A stretch of DNA of 64,000 nucleotides. Source: Streptomyces sp. NBC_01351 (GTDB lineage Bacteria; Actinomycetota; Actinomycetes; Streptomycetales; Streptomycetaceae). Positions 32,665 to 40,970 of the stretch are shown piece by piece (the first letter of the stretch is position 1; each line of letters opens with the position of its first letter). The stretch is taken from assembly GCF_036237315.1 (NCBI RefSeq), contig NZ_CP108358.1, positions 150,902-214,901 of the forward strand. Reading direction: 5' to 3'. The position numbers were made by a program, and so were the translations under genes. A model generated the notes under the pieces. It saw nothing but the letters and a program-made list of their open reading frames with translations, ran no database searches and was not told where the DNA came from.

Positions 32665-33864
32665 TCAGGCCGCCGAGAGGGGTTCGGGGGAGCCGGCCGC
32701 GGTGGCGGTCGGCTCGGTGGCCTCGGCGAGGAGCGCGACGACGTCGTCGGCGCTCAACCCGGCGAGGGTGGGGAGTCCGGCGCCCCAGGCCCGCACGCTG
32801 CGCAGGGCGATCCCGCGGCGGAGCTGTGGGGAGAGGCACACGGTGCGGTCGATCCGCCAGCGCAGCATCAGCTGTTCGAGGCCGTCGTCGGGCCGCGGCG
32901 CGAGCCAATCGGCCTGCTGCCTCAGCTGCTCCCAGAGGCGGTGGATGCGGTCGGCGCTGCCGAAGCGGGTGTCTCCCCGCAGGGCGCAGCGCCACACGAC
33001 CGGCCACAGGGCGGAGACCGCGCGCATCTTGGCCAGGCCCAGCGTGGTGGAGAGCTCGTTGGCGAGGGCCCAGCACTTCACCGCGTACGGGCTGCGGCCG
33101 ACGTTGATGGCTCCGCGCTGGCTCTCGGCGCTGAGCTTGGCGACCCGCAGCCGCCCCGGTGCGGGGGCGGGCAGGCCGGCGGCGATGTGCCGGGCCAGTT
33201 CGTCGCCGGCCGCGAGCAGCCGGCCCGCCAACTCCTCGACGGCTGCGTCCTGTTCCGGGAGGTCGAGGGTGTCGCTGCTGTACGGGATGACGGTCCTGAA
33301 GATCGCTTCGAGGACGCCGTCCAGGACGAGGGGCCCCGGGAGGGTCTCGGTGGCCTCGGGCACCCAGAGGGCGGCTCGGGGACGCAGGCACTCCCCCATC
33401 GCGATGCGCTTGCCGTCCTGGTGCGGGAAGCAGGCCACGGGTCCCGCCTCGCTGCCGGTGCCCAGGGTGGTGGGGACCGCGAGGACCTCGGCGTGCTCCC
33501 CCCAGGAGAGCGGGAGCGCCACCAGTCCGCTGCGCTGCCCGGAGGTGAGGTAGCGGAGGAGTTCGGGGCGGCGGCCGACGGCGGCCGAGAGCTTCGCGAA
33601 GTCGAGGGTGCGTCCCCCGCCGACGCCGACGACCAGCTCACCGGGAGAGAGCCGGGAGGCGAAGGATGCGACGGCCGGCATCCCTCCGTCCGCCGGGGTG
33701 ACCGCACGGGTGGGCGTGAACCCGGCGCGGGCGACCTCGGCGTGGATCTTCCGGGTGACGGCGTGGGCGGCCACGGCCGGGTCGGCCAGGACGGTGACGC
33801 CGGTGGGACGCAGATCCCGCAGCAGCCCGGGGATCCGGTCGTAGGTGTCGAGGGTGGCGGGCAT
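32665..33864 (-). CDS. mpaC: Daptide-type dehydrogenase (iron-alcohol-dehydrogenase fold, MpaC-like)
   Basis: A 399-residue protein of the iron-containing alcohol dehydrogenase/dehydroquinate synthase fold: GELVVGVGGGRTLDFAKL, VPTTLGTGSEAGPVACF, and a helical C-terminal half. In the daptide pathway a protein of this fold oxidises and decarboxylates the C-terminal threonine to an amino-ketone end. The usual metal motif D-x-x-x-H reads LDGVLEAIF, and the HG motif before the A-x-x-x-P segment reads AKMRAVSALWP. The ordinary histidine ligands are therefore not visible; the metal site may be altered or absent. It lies between the precursor genes and the aminotransferase gene. Confidence 0.85.
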   Translation of the reverse strand: MPATLDTYDRIPGLLRDLRPTGVTVLADPAVAAHAVTRKIHAEVARAGFTPTRAVTPADGGMPAVASFASRLSPGELVVGVGGGRTLDFAKLSAAVGRRPELLRYLTSGQRSGLVALPLSWGEHAEVLAVPTTLGTGSEAGPVACFPHQDGKRIAMGECLRPRAALWVPEATETLPGPLVLDGVLEAIFRTVIPYSSDTLDLPEQDAAVEELAGRLLAAGDELARHIAAGLPAPAPGRLRVAKLSAESQRGAINVGRSPYAVKCWALANELSTTLGLAKMRAVSALWPVVWRCALRGDTRFGSADRIHRLWEQLRQQADWLAPRPDDGLEQLMLRWRIDRTVCLSPQLRRGIALRSVRAWGAGLPTLAGLSADDVVALLAEATEPTATAAGSPEPLSAA

Positions 33865-33868
33865 GGGT

Positions 33869-35137
33869 TCAGCTCCTCGCGGCCAGGGCGGTCGCCGGCG
33901 CCTGCAGGCTGTCGAGGCCCTCTTCGACGCAGGTCATGAGCTCGGCGACCTCGGCACGGCTGTACGTGAGGGAGGGCACGAGCTGGATGCCGGAGGGACC
34001 GGGGTGGACGATGGCGCCCGCGTGCCGGATCCGGGTGATGAGGTCGGCGACGTCCGTTCCGGCCAGGGCGCGGCCGTCGGGGTGGGTCAGGTGCAGGGTG
34101 CGGAAGCAGCCGATGCCGGTGGCGTGCGTGGCGAGCGGGTGCCGCTCGACCAGTTCCGAGAGCCCCTGCTGGAGCCAGGCGGCGACGTTCCGGCCCGCCG
34201 TCACCGCGTCGAGGCGCTCCATTTCGGCGATGGTGGCGCTGATGGCGGCGCAGGCGAGGGCGGTCGCGCCCTGGGTCTCGGCGTGGGCGAACATCGTGTC
34301 GTGCTCGACGAGGGCCCGGGTCACCCGGTGGGACATCACCAGGGCGGCGGCGGGGCAGGACCCGTTGGTCAGGCCCTTGGACGTGACGAGCACGTCGGGG
34401 AGGCCGGGCCAGCTCTCGGAGGCGAAGTAGCTTCCGGTGCGGCCGAAGCCGGTGGCGACCTCGTCGGCGACCAGGAGGAAGCCGTACTCGTCGCGCAGAC
34501 GGCCCAGTTCGGACACGAACGACTCGTCGAGCGGGACGGTGCCGGTGCCGAGGACGGGTTCCACGACGACCGCGGCGACCTGGCCGCCGAGAGCGGCCAT
34601 CAGCCGGCCGAGTTCGGCCGTGTCGTTGGGGGTGACGTGGCGGATCAGCCGCTGGTCCACTCCGTAGACCCGCTGCCCCAGGTCCTCGCCGGTCAGGGCG
34701 AAGCCGCCGAAGGTCAGTCCGTGGAAGCTGCCCCGGAGGGCGACGACCAGGTTCCGTCCGGGCCGGCCCTGTACGGCGTGGTAGATCCGGGCCAGTTTCA
34801 TGACGGCGTCGTTGGCGACGCCGCCGCCGGTGGAGAAGAGCACCCGGGCGTAGTGGTCGGGCCCGCAGACCCGCAGCAGGTCCTCGGCGGCGCGGCGTGC
34901 GTAGCTGTTCTCGAAGCGGAAGGCTCCGAGGTAGGAGGCGTGTTCGGCGGCTTCGGCGATGGCCGCGGCGATGCGCGGGTTGCCGTACCCGAGGTTCACG
35001 TTCCAGAGCCCGCTGTCGGCGTCGAGTGCGGTGCTGCCGTCCGCGAAGGTGACGCGGTGTCCGGTCGCGCCGACGGCGCAGAGGCTGTCGTCACCGTGGC
35101 CGGAGGGCGGTATGAGGTAGGGCCAGAGCGCGGTCAT
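33869..35137 (-). CDS. mpaD: Daptide-type class III aminotransferase (MpaD-like)
   Basis: A 422-residue PLP enzyme of the class III (ornithine/DAPA aminotransferase) group: STGGGVANDAVMKLAR, RGSFHGLTFGGFALTG, VVVEPVLGTGTV, the cofactor aspartate in LVADEVATGFGRTG, and the Schiff-base lysine in VTSKGLTNGS. In daptides the enzyme aminates the ketone left after oxidative decarboxylation of Thr. ATG overlaps the stop of the methyltransferase gene. A DAPA-type role in biotin synthesis is not supported, as no bio genes are present. Confidence 0.9.
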   Translation of the reverse strand: MTALWPYLIPPSGHGDDSLCAVGATGHRVTFADGSTALDADSGLWNVNLGYGNPRIAAAIAEAAEHASYLGAFRFENSYARRAAEDLLRVCGPDHYARVLFSTGGGVANDAVMKLARIYHAVQGRPGRNLVVALRGSFHGLTFGGFALTGEDLGQRVYGVDQRLIRHVTPNDTAELGRLMAALGGQVAAVVVEPVLGTGTVPLDESFVSELGRLRDEYGFLLVADEVATGFGRTGSYFASESWPGLPDVLVTSKGLTNGSCPAAALVMSHRVTRALVEHDTMFAHAETQGATALACAAISATIAEMERLDAVTAGRNVAAWLQQGLSELVERHPLATHATGIGCFRTLHLTHPDGRALAGTDVADLITRIRHAGAIVHPGPSGIQLVPSLTYSRAEVAELMTCVEEGLDSLQAPATALAARS

Positions 35138-35955
35138 CGGGAGGCTTCCGTGGTCAGGAGCGTCACGTGGTGACGCTCGCCGGGCGGGGAGAGGGGCAGG
35201 CGGGAGGTGATGGTCAGGCCGGATGCGGCGAGCTCTTCCTCCAGGCGCGGCAGGTCGAGGACGGCCACCCGGTCCGTGCAGACCGTGACGGGGCTGTCGT
35301 CCTGCGGCGGGTCGGCGGGGAGCAGGGTGACGGTGCGGCTGTCGGCGCCGGCGGGCCAGTGCTCGTAGAGCTCGTAGACGGTGCCGCCGGCTCCGGTGAC
35401 CCGTACGGCCGTCTCGTCGGGGCCGTCGCCGTCGCCCCGTTCCAGGACGGTCAGGAGGAACCGGCCGCCCTCGGCCAGGTGCGCCAGCACGCTTCGGTAC
35501 AGGCCCGCGCGGCCCTCCTCGTCCAGGAGCGAGAGCGAGGTGGTGCCGAGCAGGATGTGCGGGAAGCTCCGTCCGAGTGCGAAGCGGGACATGTCGCCCC
35601 GCACCACGGTGCAGCGGGCCCGCATCGACGCCGGAGCCCTGTCGAGTTCGGTGCGCAGCAGGGTCAGCATGTCGGCGGACAGGTCGAGGGCGGTGACCTC
35701 CCGGCCGGTGGCGAGCAGCGGCAGGGTGAAGCGTCCCGAGCCGGCCGCGAGGTCGAGCACGGGGCCGGGCGTGGTCCGCACGGCGGTCAGCAGGGCCCGG
35801 GTCTCCGGGTCGTCGTAGGTGGCGAGGTCGTGGTAGAGAGGGGCGCCGAGGGCGTCGTACAGACCGCAGACGCGGGCCCTGTCGCCGAGCTCCGCCGTCC
35901 GGCGGGCGGCGAGGGTGGTGCCGGCCGTCGTGGGGGCCATGGTCAGGGCGCTCAT
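35134..35955 (-). CDS. mpaM: Daptide-type N-methyltransferase (MpaM-like)
   Basis: A 273-residue class I SAM methyltransferase. ATG 35955 overlaps the stop of the gene upstream (ATGA), which selects this start over longer readings. Motifs: VLDLAAGSGRFTLPLL (SAM loop), TALDLSADML, VVRGDMSRFALG, and HILLGTTSLSLLDEEG. In the daptide pathway the methyltransferase puts two methyl groups on the new C-terminal amine. Gene order B, M, D, C, A is preserved as a compact set with overlapping codons. Confidence 0.88.
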   Translation of the reverse strand: MSALTMAPTTAGTTLAARRTAELGDRARVCGLYDALGAPLYHDLATYDDPETRALLTAVRTTPGPVLDLAAGSGRFTLPLLATGREVTALDLSADMLTLLRTELDRAPASMRARCTVVRGDMSRFALGRSFPHILLGTTSLSLLDEEGRAGLYRSVLAHLAEGGRFLLTVLERGDGDGPDETAVRVTGAGGTVYELYEHWPAGADSRTVTLLPADPPQDDSPVTVCTDRVAVLDLPRLEEELAASGLTITSRLPLSPPGERHHVTLLTTEASR

Positions 35956-36992
35956 CGCGCGGCCGCCGGGACGCGCACCGGTACGGGCAGCGACAGGGCG
36001 TGCCGGGCGAACAGCTCGGCCAGCTGGTCCACTTCGTCGGCGGGGACGAGGTCGCCCACCTCTCCGGACGTCGCGAGCAGGCACTCCAGGGCCCGCGCTG
36101 CCCGCCGGTCGACGGCGAACAGGCGGCTGCCGGCCACGACGTACGCGTCCTCGTCCCCGTAGAGCACGATCGGCAGGGTCGGGTCCGCCAGGTCGGCGGC
36201 GGCGCCGGCCGCGGCGAGCTCGGGCGTCAACCGGGAACCGAACCCGGAGACCCGCAGGCCGGTGACTCCGCGGGCCATGAGGCTGCGCAGGGCGGTGACG
36301 GCTTCGAGGTAGCGGGCCAGGAAGGGGCGGCTGCGCAGGGCGTCCGCCCGTGTCTCCGCCGGGAGTACGGCGTCCAGCGCGGCGGCGCCGGGTCCGGTCC
36401 GGGCGAAGCGTTCCGTGAGGGTGTCGAGGCTGTCGTCGACCGTGCCGAGCACCGCTCCGGTGGGGCTGGTGGACACCTGTCCGTCGCGGTCGGCGTAGAG
36501 GCGCAGGGCCGGTCCGTCCACCGGGTCGTGAGCACCGCTCAGGGCGGCCGGGTCGGCGAGCAGCACCGAGGAGGTGATGAGGAACTCGGGGAAGACGCCC
36601 TCGGTGAGCGCCCGGTCGGCGTCGGCGAGGAAGGCCTCGAAGTCGTTCTGGTCGAAGACGCGGACGACGGTCGGCCCGAAGACGGTCATGAAGGGGCTGG
36701 CGGCGTAGGCATGGGTCTGCAGGAAGAAGTCCTGGCCGTTGGAGAACTCGTCGCCGGGCTCCGTGAGGCTGCCCTGGTAGCCGACGGCGGAGGCGGGGCC
36801 GCCGGTGCCGTCGTCGGGTGCCAGGAGGAGGGTCCGGGGGCCGACGAGCCCGGCGGCCGTGACGGCGGGGATGTGCGCCGCGTCGGCCAGTACGAGCGTG
36901 CCGACGCCGGCGCCGGGGGGCCCGGCGAGCGGGGAGGCGGTGGCCCAGGAGATGAGGTGCTGCTTCAGACGTCCACGATCTGTCATGTCCAT
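35952..36992 (-). CDS. mpaB: Daptide-type RiPP recognition protein (MpaB-like)
   Basis: A 346-residue protein, first gene of the daptide set (ATG behind AAAGGATTCTCTGGC). Most of it is a soluble domain without clear catalytic motifs (GTLVLADAAHIPAVTAAGLVG, YQGSLTEPGDEFSNGQDFF). The last 90 residues (YGDEDAYVVAGSRLFAVD, RAARALECLLATSGEVGD, EVDQLAELFARHAL) look like a winged-helix RRE domain that would bind the ELEMQELE leader. Proteins of this kind with the aminotransferase and dehydrogenase define daptide clusters; I assign it by context and this layout. The 156-bp gap upstream must hold the operon promoter unless the LLM gene is co-transcribed. Confidence 0.75.
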   Translation of the reverse strand: MDMTDRGRLKQHLISWATASPLAGPPGAGVGTLVLADAAHIPAVTAAGLVGPRTLLLAPDDGTGGPASAVGYQGSLTEPGDEFSNGQDFFLQTHAYAASPFMTVFGPTVVRVFDQNDFEAFLADADRALTEGVFPEFLITSSVLLADPAALSGAHDPVDGPALRLYADRDGQVSTSPTGAVLGTVDDSLDTLTERFARTGPGAAALDAVLPAETRADALRSRPFLARYLEAVTALRSLMARGVTGLRVSGFGSRLTPELAAAGAAADLADPTLPIVLYGDEDAYVVAGSRLFAVDRRAARALECLLATSGEVGDLVPADEVDQLAELFARHALSLPVPVRVPAAAR

Positions 36993-37148
36993 GCCAGAGA
37001 ATCCTTTACTGGTCTGCTTCCCCTCTGCCTCCGGGCAGCAGGGAATCGAGTTCGGCGGCGAAGGTGCGCCCCGGCGACGGCGCGGCCGGGCACGGCGCGG
37101 CCGGCCGGTCAGCCGGTCAGGCCTTCAGACGGCCAAGCGTTCAGTCGG

Positions 37149-38132
37149 TCAGTGCTGCGGTGCCGTGACGGCCCGCAGGATCGCCGACAGGTCGGCGAGC
37201 GACTCCTGGGTGCCGAAAAGCTTGTGAACGGCGGTGGTGTTCAGGACGATCTCGTCCACCCCCACCTCTTCGTAGGCCCGGAGGGCCTTGACCACCTGCG
37301 GCAGATCGCCTCCCGCGAACGCGCCGGTCTCCACGACCCCGCGCGCCACGTCCTCGATCCGCCCGGAGCCGACGTCCACACCCGCCCGGCCGAGCATGTC
37401 CAGGTAGTGCGGGGCCCCCATGTGCGCCGCGTTGCCGGCCAAAGCCAGCCGTTCGGGCCCGTCGCCCTCCCGGCCCTCCTTCTCCAGCCCCGTCGGAACC
37501 ATGGCGACGACACGGGGCAGTGACGTCCGCCCCGCCCGTTCGGCGCCTTCGGCCACCGCGGGCATGATGACGTCCCTCAGGTATCCGGGCGGCGTCAGCC
37601 ACGTGATCACGACGTCCGCCACCTCGCCCGCCAGCCGCGCCATCGCCGGCCGCAGCACTCCCAGACCCACGTCGACCCTGGGCGCCGCGACCGGAGCCAG
37701 CTGCCCGCGGAACGTCAGGTGCGGACCGTCCATGACGACCGTCTCGCCGTCGAGCAGACGGCGCACCGCCGTCACGTACTGGCGCGCCACCTGGAGCGGC
37801 TTCTCGTACGCCGCGCCGAGGATGTTCTCCTGGAAGGCCTTGGCTCCCGGACCGAAGCCCGCGATCACCGGTTCCCCGGTGGCCAGCGCCACGGACCTCG
37901 CCTGCAGCGCGGCCTCGTACGGGTGGCGCAGGGGCATCAGCGTGACACCGAAGCCGGTCGGAACCCGGAACCCGGCCCCGGCCAGACCGGTGAAGGTCTG
38001 GTGGGGCTCCATCACCATGGCCTGCCCCTGCCAGAGGCGGGTCGCCCCGGTCCACCGGACCAGTCCGGCGAAGGGGAGGGCCTGCTCCAGGCGCCGGGGG
38101 ACGCACGGGAGGAGCACGGAGTAGTCGGTCAT
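37149..38132 (-). CDS. LLM-class (luciferase-like) flavin/F420-dependent oxidoreductase
   Basis: A 327-residue TIM-barrel enzyme of the luciferase-like monooxygenase group: FRVPTGFGVTLMPLRHPYEAALQARS, VIAGFGPGAKAFQENILGA, LTPPGYLRDVIMPAV, and YEEVGVDEIVLNT at the end. Enzymes of this class with F420H2 reduce dehydroalanine or dehydrobutyrine to D-amino acids in some lanthipeptides (LanJC type). That job would fit the LanKC with cysteine-free precursors here. It lies 157 bp upstream of mpaB on the same strand. An unrelated redox role cannot be excluded. Confidence 0.82.
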   Translation of the reverse strand: MTDYSVLLPCVPRRLEQALPFAGLVRWTGATRLWQGQAMVMEPHQTFTGLAGAGFRVPTGFGVTLMPLRHPYEAALQARSVALATGEPVIAGFGPGAKAFQENILGAAYEKPLQVARQYVTAVRRLLDGETVVMDGPHLTFRGQLAPVAAPRVDVGLGVLRPAMARLAGEVADVVITWLTPPGYLRDVIMPAVAEGAERAGRTSLPRVVAMVPTGLEKEGREGDGPERLALAGNAAHMGAPHYLDMLGRAGVDVGSGRIEDVARGVVETGAFAGGDLPQVVKALRAYEEVGVDEIVLNTTAVHKLFGTQESLADLSAILRAVTAPQH

Positions 38133-38181
38133 GGCGTCGGGTTCTCCTCGGTCGTGGTGTCGGGCCGGCCGCGGCCGCGGA

Positions 38182-38478
38182 CTACTTCCAGTCGTTGTTG
38201 TTCTTCGGCAGCGGCACCACGTCGGGCAGCAGATCGCCGACGAGTTCGAGCAGCGCGAGGGGGTTCAGCCCAGGGGCGAACGCCGTACCGTTCCCGGTCC
38301 CGCGCTCCGCCGCCGTCTCCGCCACGCTCTCCGCCGCCGTCCGGCTCTCCGCCGGCTGCTCGGCGGCGAAGGCGGTGCCCTGACCGGCCAGGGCGATCAT
38401 CCCCGCGGTCAGCAGGCCGACGAGGGCCTGTCCACGACGACGGGACGACAGCGTGCTGCGGGACGTGGAGCGGTTCAC
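38182..38478 (-). CDS. Small secreted protein
   Basis: A 98-residue protein. GTG 38478 is chosen because GGGGGAG lies six bases upstream. It has a Sec-type signal: basic start (STLSSRRRGQ), hydrophobic core (ALVGLLTAGMIALAGQ) and cleavage site near AFA. The mature part is an acidic, alanine-rich stretch (AESRTAAESVAETAAER) ending in LLELVGDLLPDVVPLP. No family recognised; such short exported proteins are common in Streptomyces. It may be the last gene before the divergent LuxR-type regulator, or an accessory of the RiPP cluster. Confidence 0.65.
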   Translation of the reverse strand: MNRSTSRSTLSSRRRGQALVGLLTAGMIALAGQGTAFAAEQPAESRTAAESVAETAAERGTGNGTAFAPGLNPLALLELVGDLLPDVVPLPKNNNDWK

Positions 38479-38706
38479 AGGTATCTCCCCCATGCTCGGC
38501 GCGTTGTTCGTTCTGCGCTGTTCGTGCTTCCTTGCAAGAACGACTCTGCCGTCTGGCGGGGGCCGCCACGAGGCCAAGTGCGCGCAGCTTGCTGCACGCA
38601 CGCGTTCCTCAAGCTGCAGCCGCTCCCCTCCCCACCTGCCCAGTCCTCGCCGAAGCCGTCGTCCGTACCGGGGCCAACGGCCACAAAGCAACAACAAGAT
38701 CAGCCG

Positions 38707-38735
38707 TTGACAGCCGGGTGAGGGCGTTTGAGGAT
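38707..38735 (+). promoter_or_regulatory. Sigma-70-like promoter of the LuxR-type regulator
   Basis: TTGACA at 38707-38712, 17 bases, then GAGGAT at 38730-38735, close to the Streptomyces vegetative consensus (TTGACN-N17-18-TAGRRT). It lies 46 bases before the ATG at 38782. The rest of the 300-bp gap (38479-38781) shows no gene. Confidence 0.6.
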
Positions 38736-38781
38736 TCCAGGGACTGCTGGGGTGTGATCAATCGTCAACAGGGGGAAACAG

Positions 38782-39786
38782 ATGGGCAATCTGCTCGATT
38801 TCTTGGGCGTGAACGAGGAAGAGGAGCGCTTGTACCGCGCCCTCCTGCGTCGCGACTCGTCCTCGCCCGTCCCCGGCTCCCGGGAACCCGATCCGGACAC
38901 CCCCACGCCGGCCGAGGAGCAGGCCCTCGACAGGTTGGTGGTGCTGGGGCTCGCCACCCGGAACACCCACGGCGCGGTACGCCCGGTCCCTCCGCCCCGG
39001 GCCGTGGACGCCCTGATCGACGGCCGTCTGCGCCGTCTGCGGGAGGACTTGGAAAGCGAGACCACGCGGCACGGGATCATCGAGTCCCTGTTCCTGGAAC
39101 GCTGGACGGCCGAGCCGTCGGCACGCGCGGACGCGGACGACGACAGCCAGATGATCACGGCGCTGCACGGGATCGAGGCGGTCCGGGAAGCCATCGACAA
39201 GCTGACCTTCTTCGCCCGGACCGAAGACCTGACCACGGAGCCGACCGGCGTCCTGACCGAGGAGTCGATCGCCGTCTCGCACCCGATCAACATGCGGTTG
39301 CTGCGCCGTGGCGTGCGCATGCGCATGATCATGGGGTCGGCGATCATGCAGGACGACACCACGCTCGCCTACATGCGCGACCTGGTCTCCCACGGAGCCG
39401 AGGTCCGGGTCTCCCACCATCCGATCGAGCGCGTGATCATCGTCGACCGGTCGGCCGCGCTGACCCCCATCGACCCGTCCCACACCTCGGTGGGAGCGCT
39501 GCTGGTGCGCGAGACCGGCCTGGTCTCCACCCTGGTCACGCTCTTCGAGCGCATGTGGGAGGCGGCGCAGGAACTCCCCGGTGAGGAAGCGGACATGCCG
39601 TCCGCCATCGAACGCGAGATCCTCGCCATGCTCAGGGAAGCCGACAAGGACGAGACGGCGGCGCGGCGCCTCGGGGTGTCCGTGCGCACCTACCGCAAGC
39701 ACCTGGCCACCATCATGCGCCGCCTCGGCGCCGCCAACAGGGTGGAGGCCGCGCTCCTCGCGCACGAAAAGGGCTGGCTGAACTGA
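38782..39786 (+). CDS. LuxR-type / TrmB-like transcriptional regulator
   Basis: A 334-residue regulator (ATG behind AGGGGGAAACAG). The N-terminal part resembles the TrmB-like winged helix seen in Streptomyces LuxR-type regulators (LGVNEEEERLYRALLRRD). The middle (residues about 140-260) resembles a phospholipase-D-like or HATPase-free sensor core (RLLRRGVRMRMIMGSAIM, VRVSHHPIERVIIVDRSAAL). The C-terminal HTH is LuxR-type: EILAMLREADKDETAARRLG, VSVRTYRKHLATIMRRLGA, NRVEAALLAHEKGW. It is divergent from and next to the RiPP region, so it is the best candidate for its regulator. Confidence 0.82.
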   Translation: MGNLLDFLGVNEEEERLYRALLRRDSSSPVPGSREPDPDTPTPAEEQALDRLVVLGLATRNTHGAVRPVPPPRAVDALIDGRLRRLREDLESETTRHGIIESLFLERWTAEPSARADADDDSQMITALHGIEAVREAIDKLTFFARTEDLTTEPTGVLTEESIAVSHPINMRLLRRGVRMRMIMGSAIMQDDTTLAYMRDLVSHGAEVRVSHHPIERVIIVDRSAALTPIDPSHTSVGALLVRETGLVSTLVTLFERMWEAAQELPGEEADMPSAIEREILAMLREADKDETAARRLGVSVRTYRKHLATIMRRLGAANRVEAALLAHEKGWLN

Positions 39787-39831
39787 GAGGGGCTCCGCGG
39801 GCCGGGTGAGGTGACCGGGACCGTACGGGCC

Positions 39832-40845
39832 TCAGGGCGCGGGCAGCACCACCGTGCGCGGCGACTGCCCGTCCGGGGGCGGGGCGGCCGCGGAGACGGC
39901 GCCGGCTCCGGCGCCGCTGCGGAACTCCTGGGGGCTGATGCCGCGGACCCGCTTGAAGGCGGTCGAGAGGGCGAACGCCGAGCTGTAGCCCACGCGCCGG
40001 GCCACCGTGGCGACCGTGGCGTCCGGTTCGCGGAGCAGGTCGGATGCCAGGGCGAGACGCCAGCCGGTCAGGTAGGCCACCGGGGGCTCGCCCACGATGT
40101 CGGTGAACCGGCGGGCCATGGAGGCCCGCGAGACACCCACCTTCAGGGCGAGTTCCGCGACGGTCCAGCCGTGCGCCGGGTTCTCGTGGAGCAGCCGCAG
40201 CGCGGGTCCGACCACGGGATCGCTCTGGGCCCGGTACCAGGCGGGGGCGCCACTGCCGGGCGCCGCCAACCAGGTCCGCAGGACCCCGATCAGCAGGAGG
40301 TCCAGGAGCCGGTCGAGGACGATCTCCTGCCCCGGTTCGTCCTTGGAGATCTCCGAGGTCAGCAGGGTGACCAGGGTGTTGTCGGCTGCCTCGGCCGGGC
40401 GTACGAGGATGGTCGGCAGCGCGCTGAGCAGCCGGCGGCCGATCTCGCTCGGCGCCTGGTAGGTGCCGCTGAGCATGACCGCCGAGCCGGCGTCCTGAAA
40501 GCCGTCGCCCCAGGTGCGTACGCCCAGCGCCATGGTGTCGGTGACGTCCTCCCCCTCCTCTGTGCTGCACCGCTGCTCCGGGCCGACGGTGATCTGGACC
40601 GGAGTGTCCCGGGAGTCGGCGACCGCGTAGGCCTCGGGGCCCCGTACGACGGCCACGTCGCCCGGCCGGATCTGCACCGGGTCGGCGTGGTCGGGGAGCA
40701 GCCAGGCGTTGCCGCGCACCATCGTGACGACGGAGAGCGGGGCCCGGTCCTCGACGCGCAGCGACCAGGGCGGGTTGAAGACGGACTTGAGGAGGAAGGC
40801 CCCCCGGGCCTTCGGCCCTTCCAGCAGACCGGTCAGCGTGTCCAT
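39832..40845 (-). CDS. AraC-family regulator with N-terminal cupin
   Basis: A 337-residue regulator (ATG 40845 behind GGAGAGGATGTTCGC). The N-terminal half is a cupin-type sensor (FNPPWSLRVEDRAPLSVVTM, DPVQIRPGDVAVVRGPE). The C-terminal HTH pair is typical of AraC: WTVAELALKVGVSRASMARRF and TVATVARRVGYSSAFALSTAFKR with PQEFR. It is followed by a DUF1772 gene and a hemerythrin gene transcribed from upstream on the same strand, and may control them or the NmrA-like gene. AraC/cupin_6 regulators commonly pair with oxidoreductases. Confidence 0.88.
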   Translation of the reverse strand: MDTLTGLLEGPKARGAFLLKSVFNPPWSLRVEDRAPLSVVTMVRGNAWLLPDHADPVQIRPGDVAVVRGPEAYAVADSRDTPVQITVGPEQRCSTEEGEDVTDTMALGVRTWGDGFQDAGSAVMLSGTYQAPSEIGRRLLSALPTILVRPAEAADNTLVTLLTSEISKDEPGQEIVLDRLLDLLLIGVLRTWLAAPGSGAPAWYRAQSDPVVGPALRLLHENPAHGWTVAELALKVGVSRASMARRFTDIVGEPPVAYLTGWRLALASDLLREPDATVATVARRVGYSSAFALSTAFKRVRGISPQEFRSGAGAGAVSAAAPPPDGQSPRTVVLPAP

Positions 40846-40970
40846 GCGAACATCCTCTCCGGAGTCTGCGAACTCTCCAAGGGCACGGCGAAGCGCCCGC
40901 TCTGCCGCGGGGGACGGAGAGAGAGCGGGCGCCGTTCGCGGGGGTGGAACCGGTGCTGCGACAGGGCTGC

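Noticed and set aside
33869..35137. Biotin (DAPA) aminotransferase
   Set aside because: No biotin genes are nearby; overlap with the methyltransferase gene and the precursor context support the daptide role.
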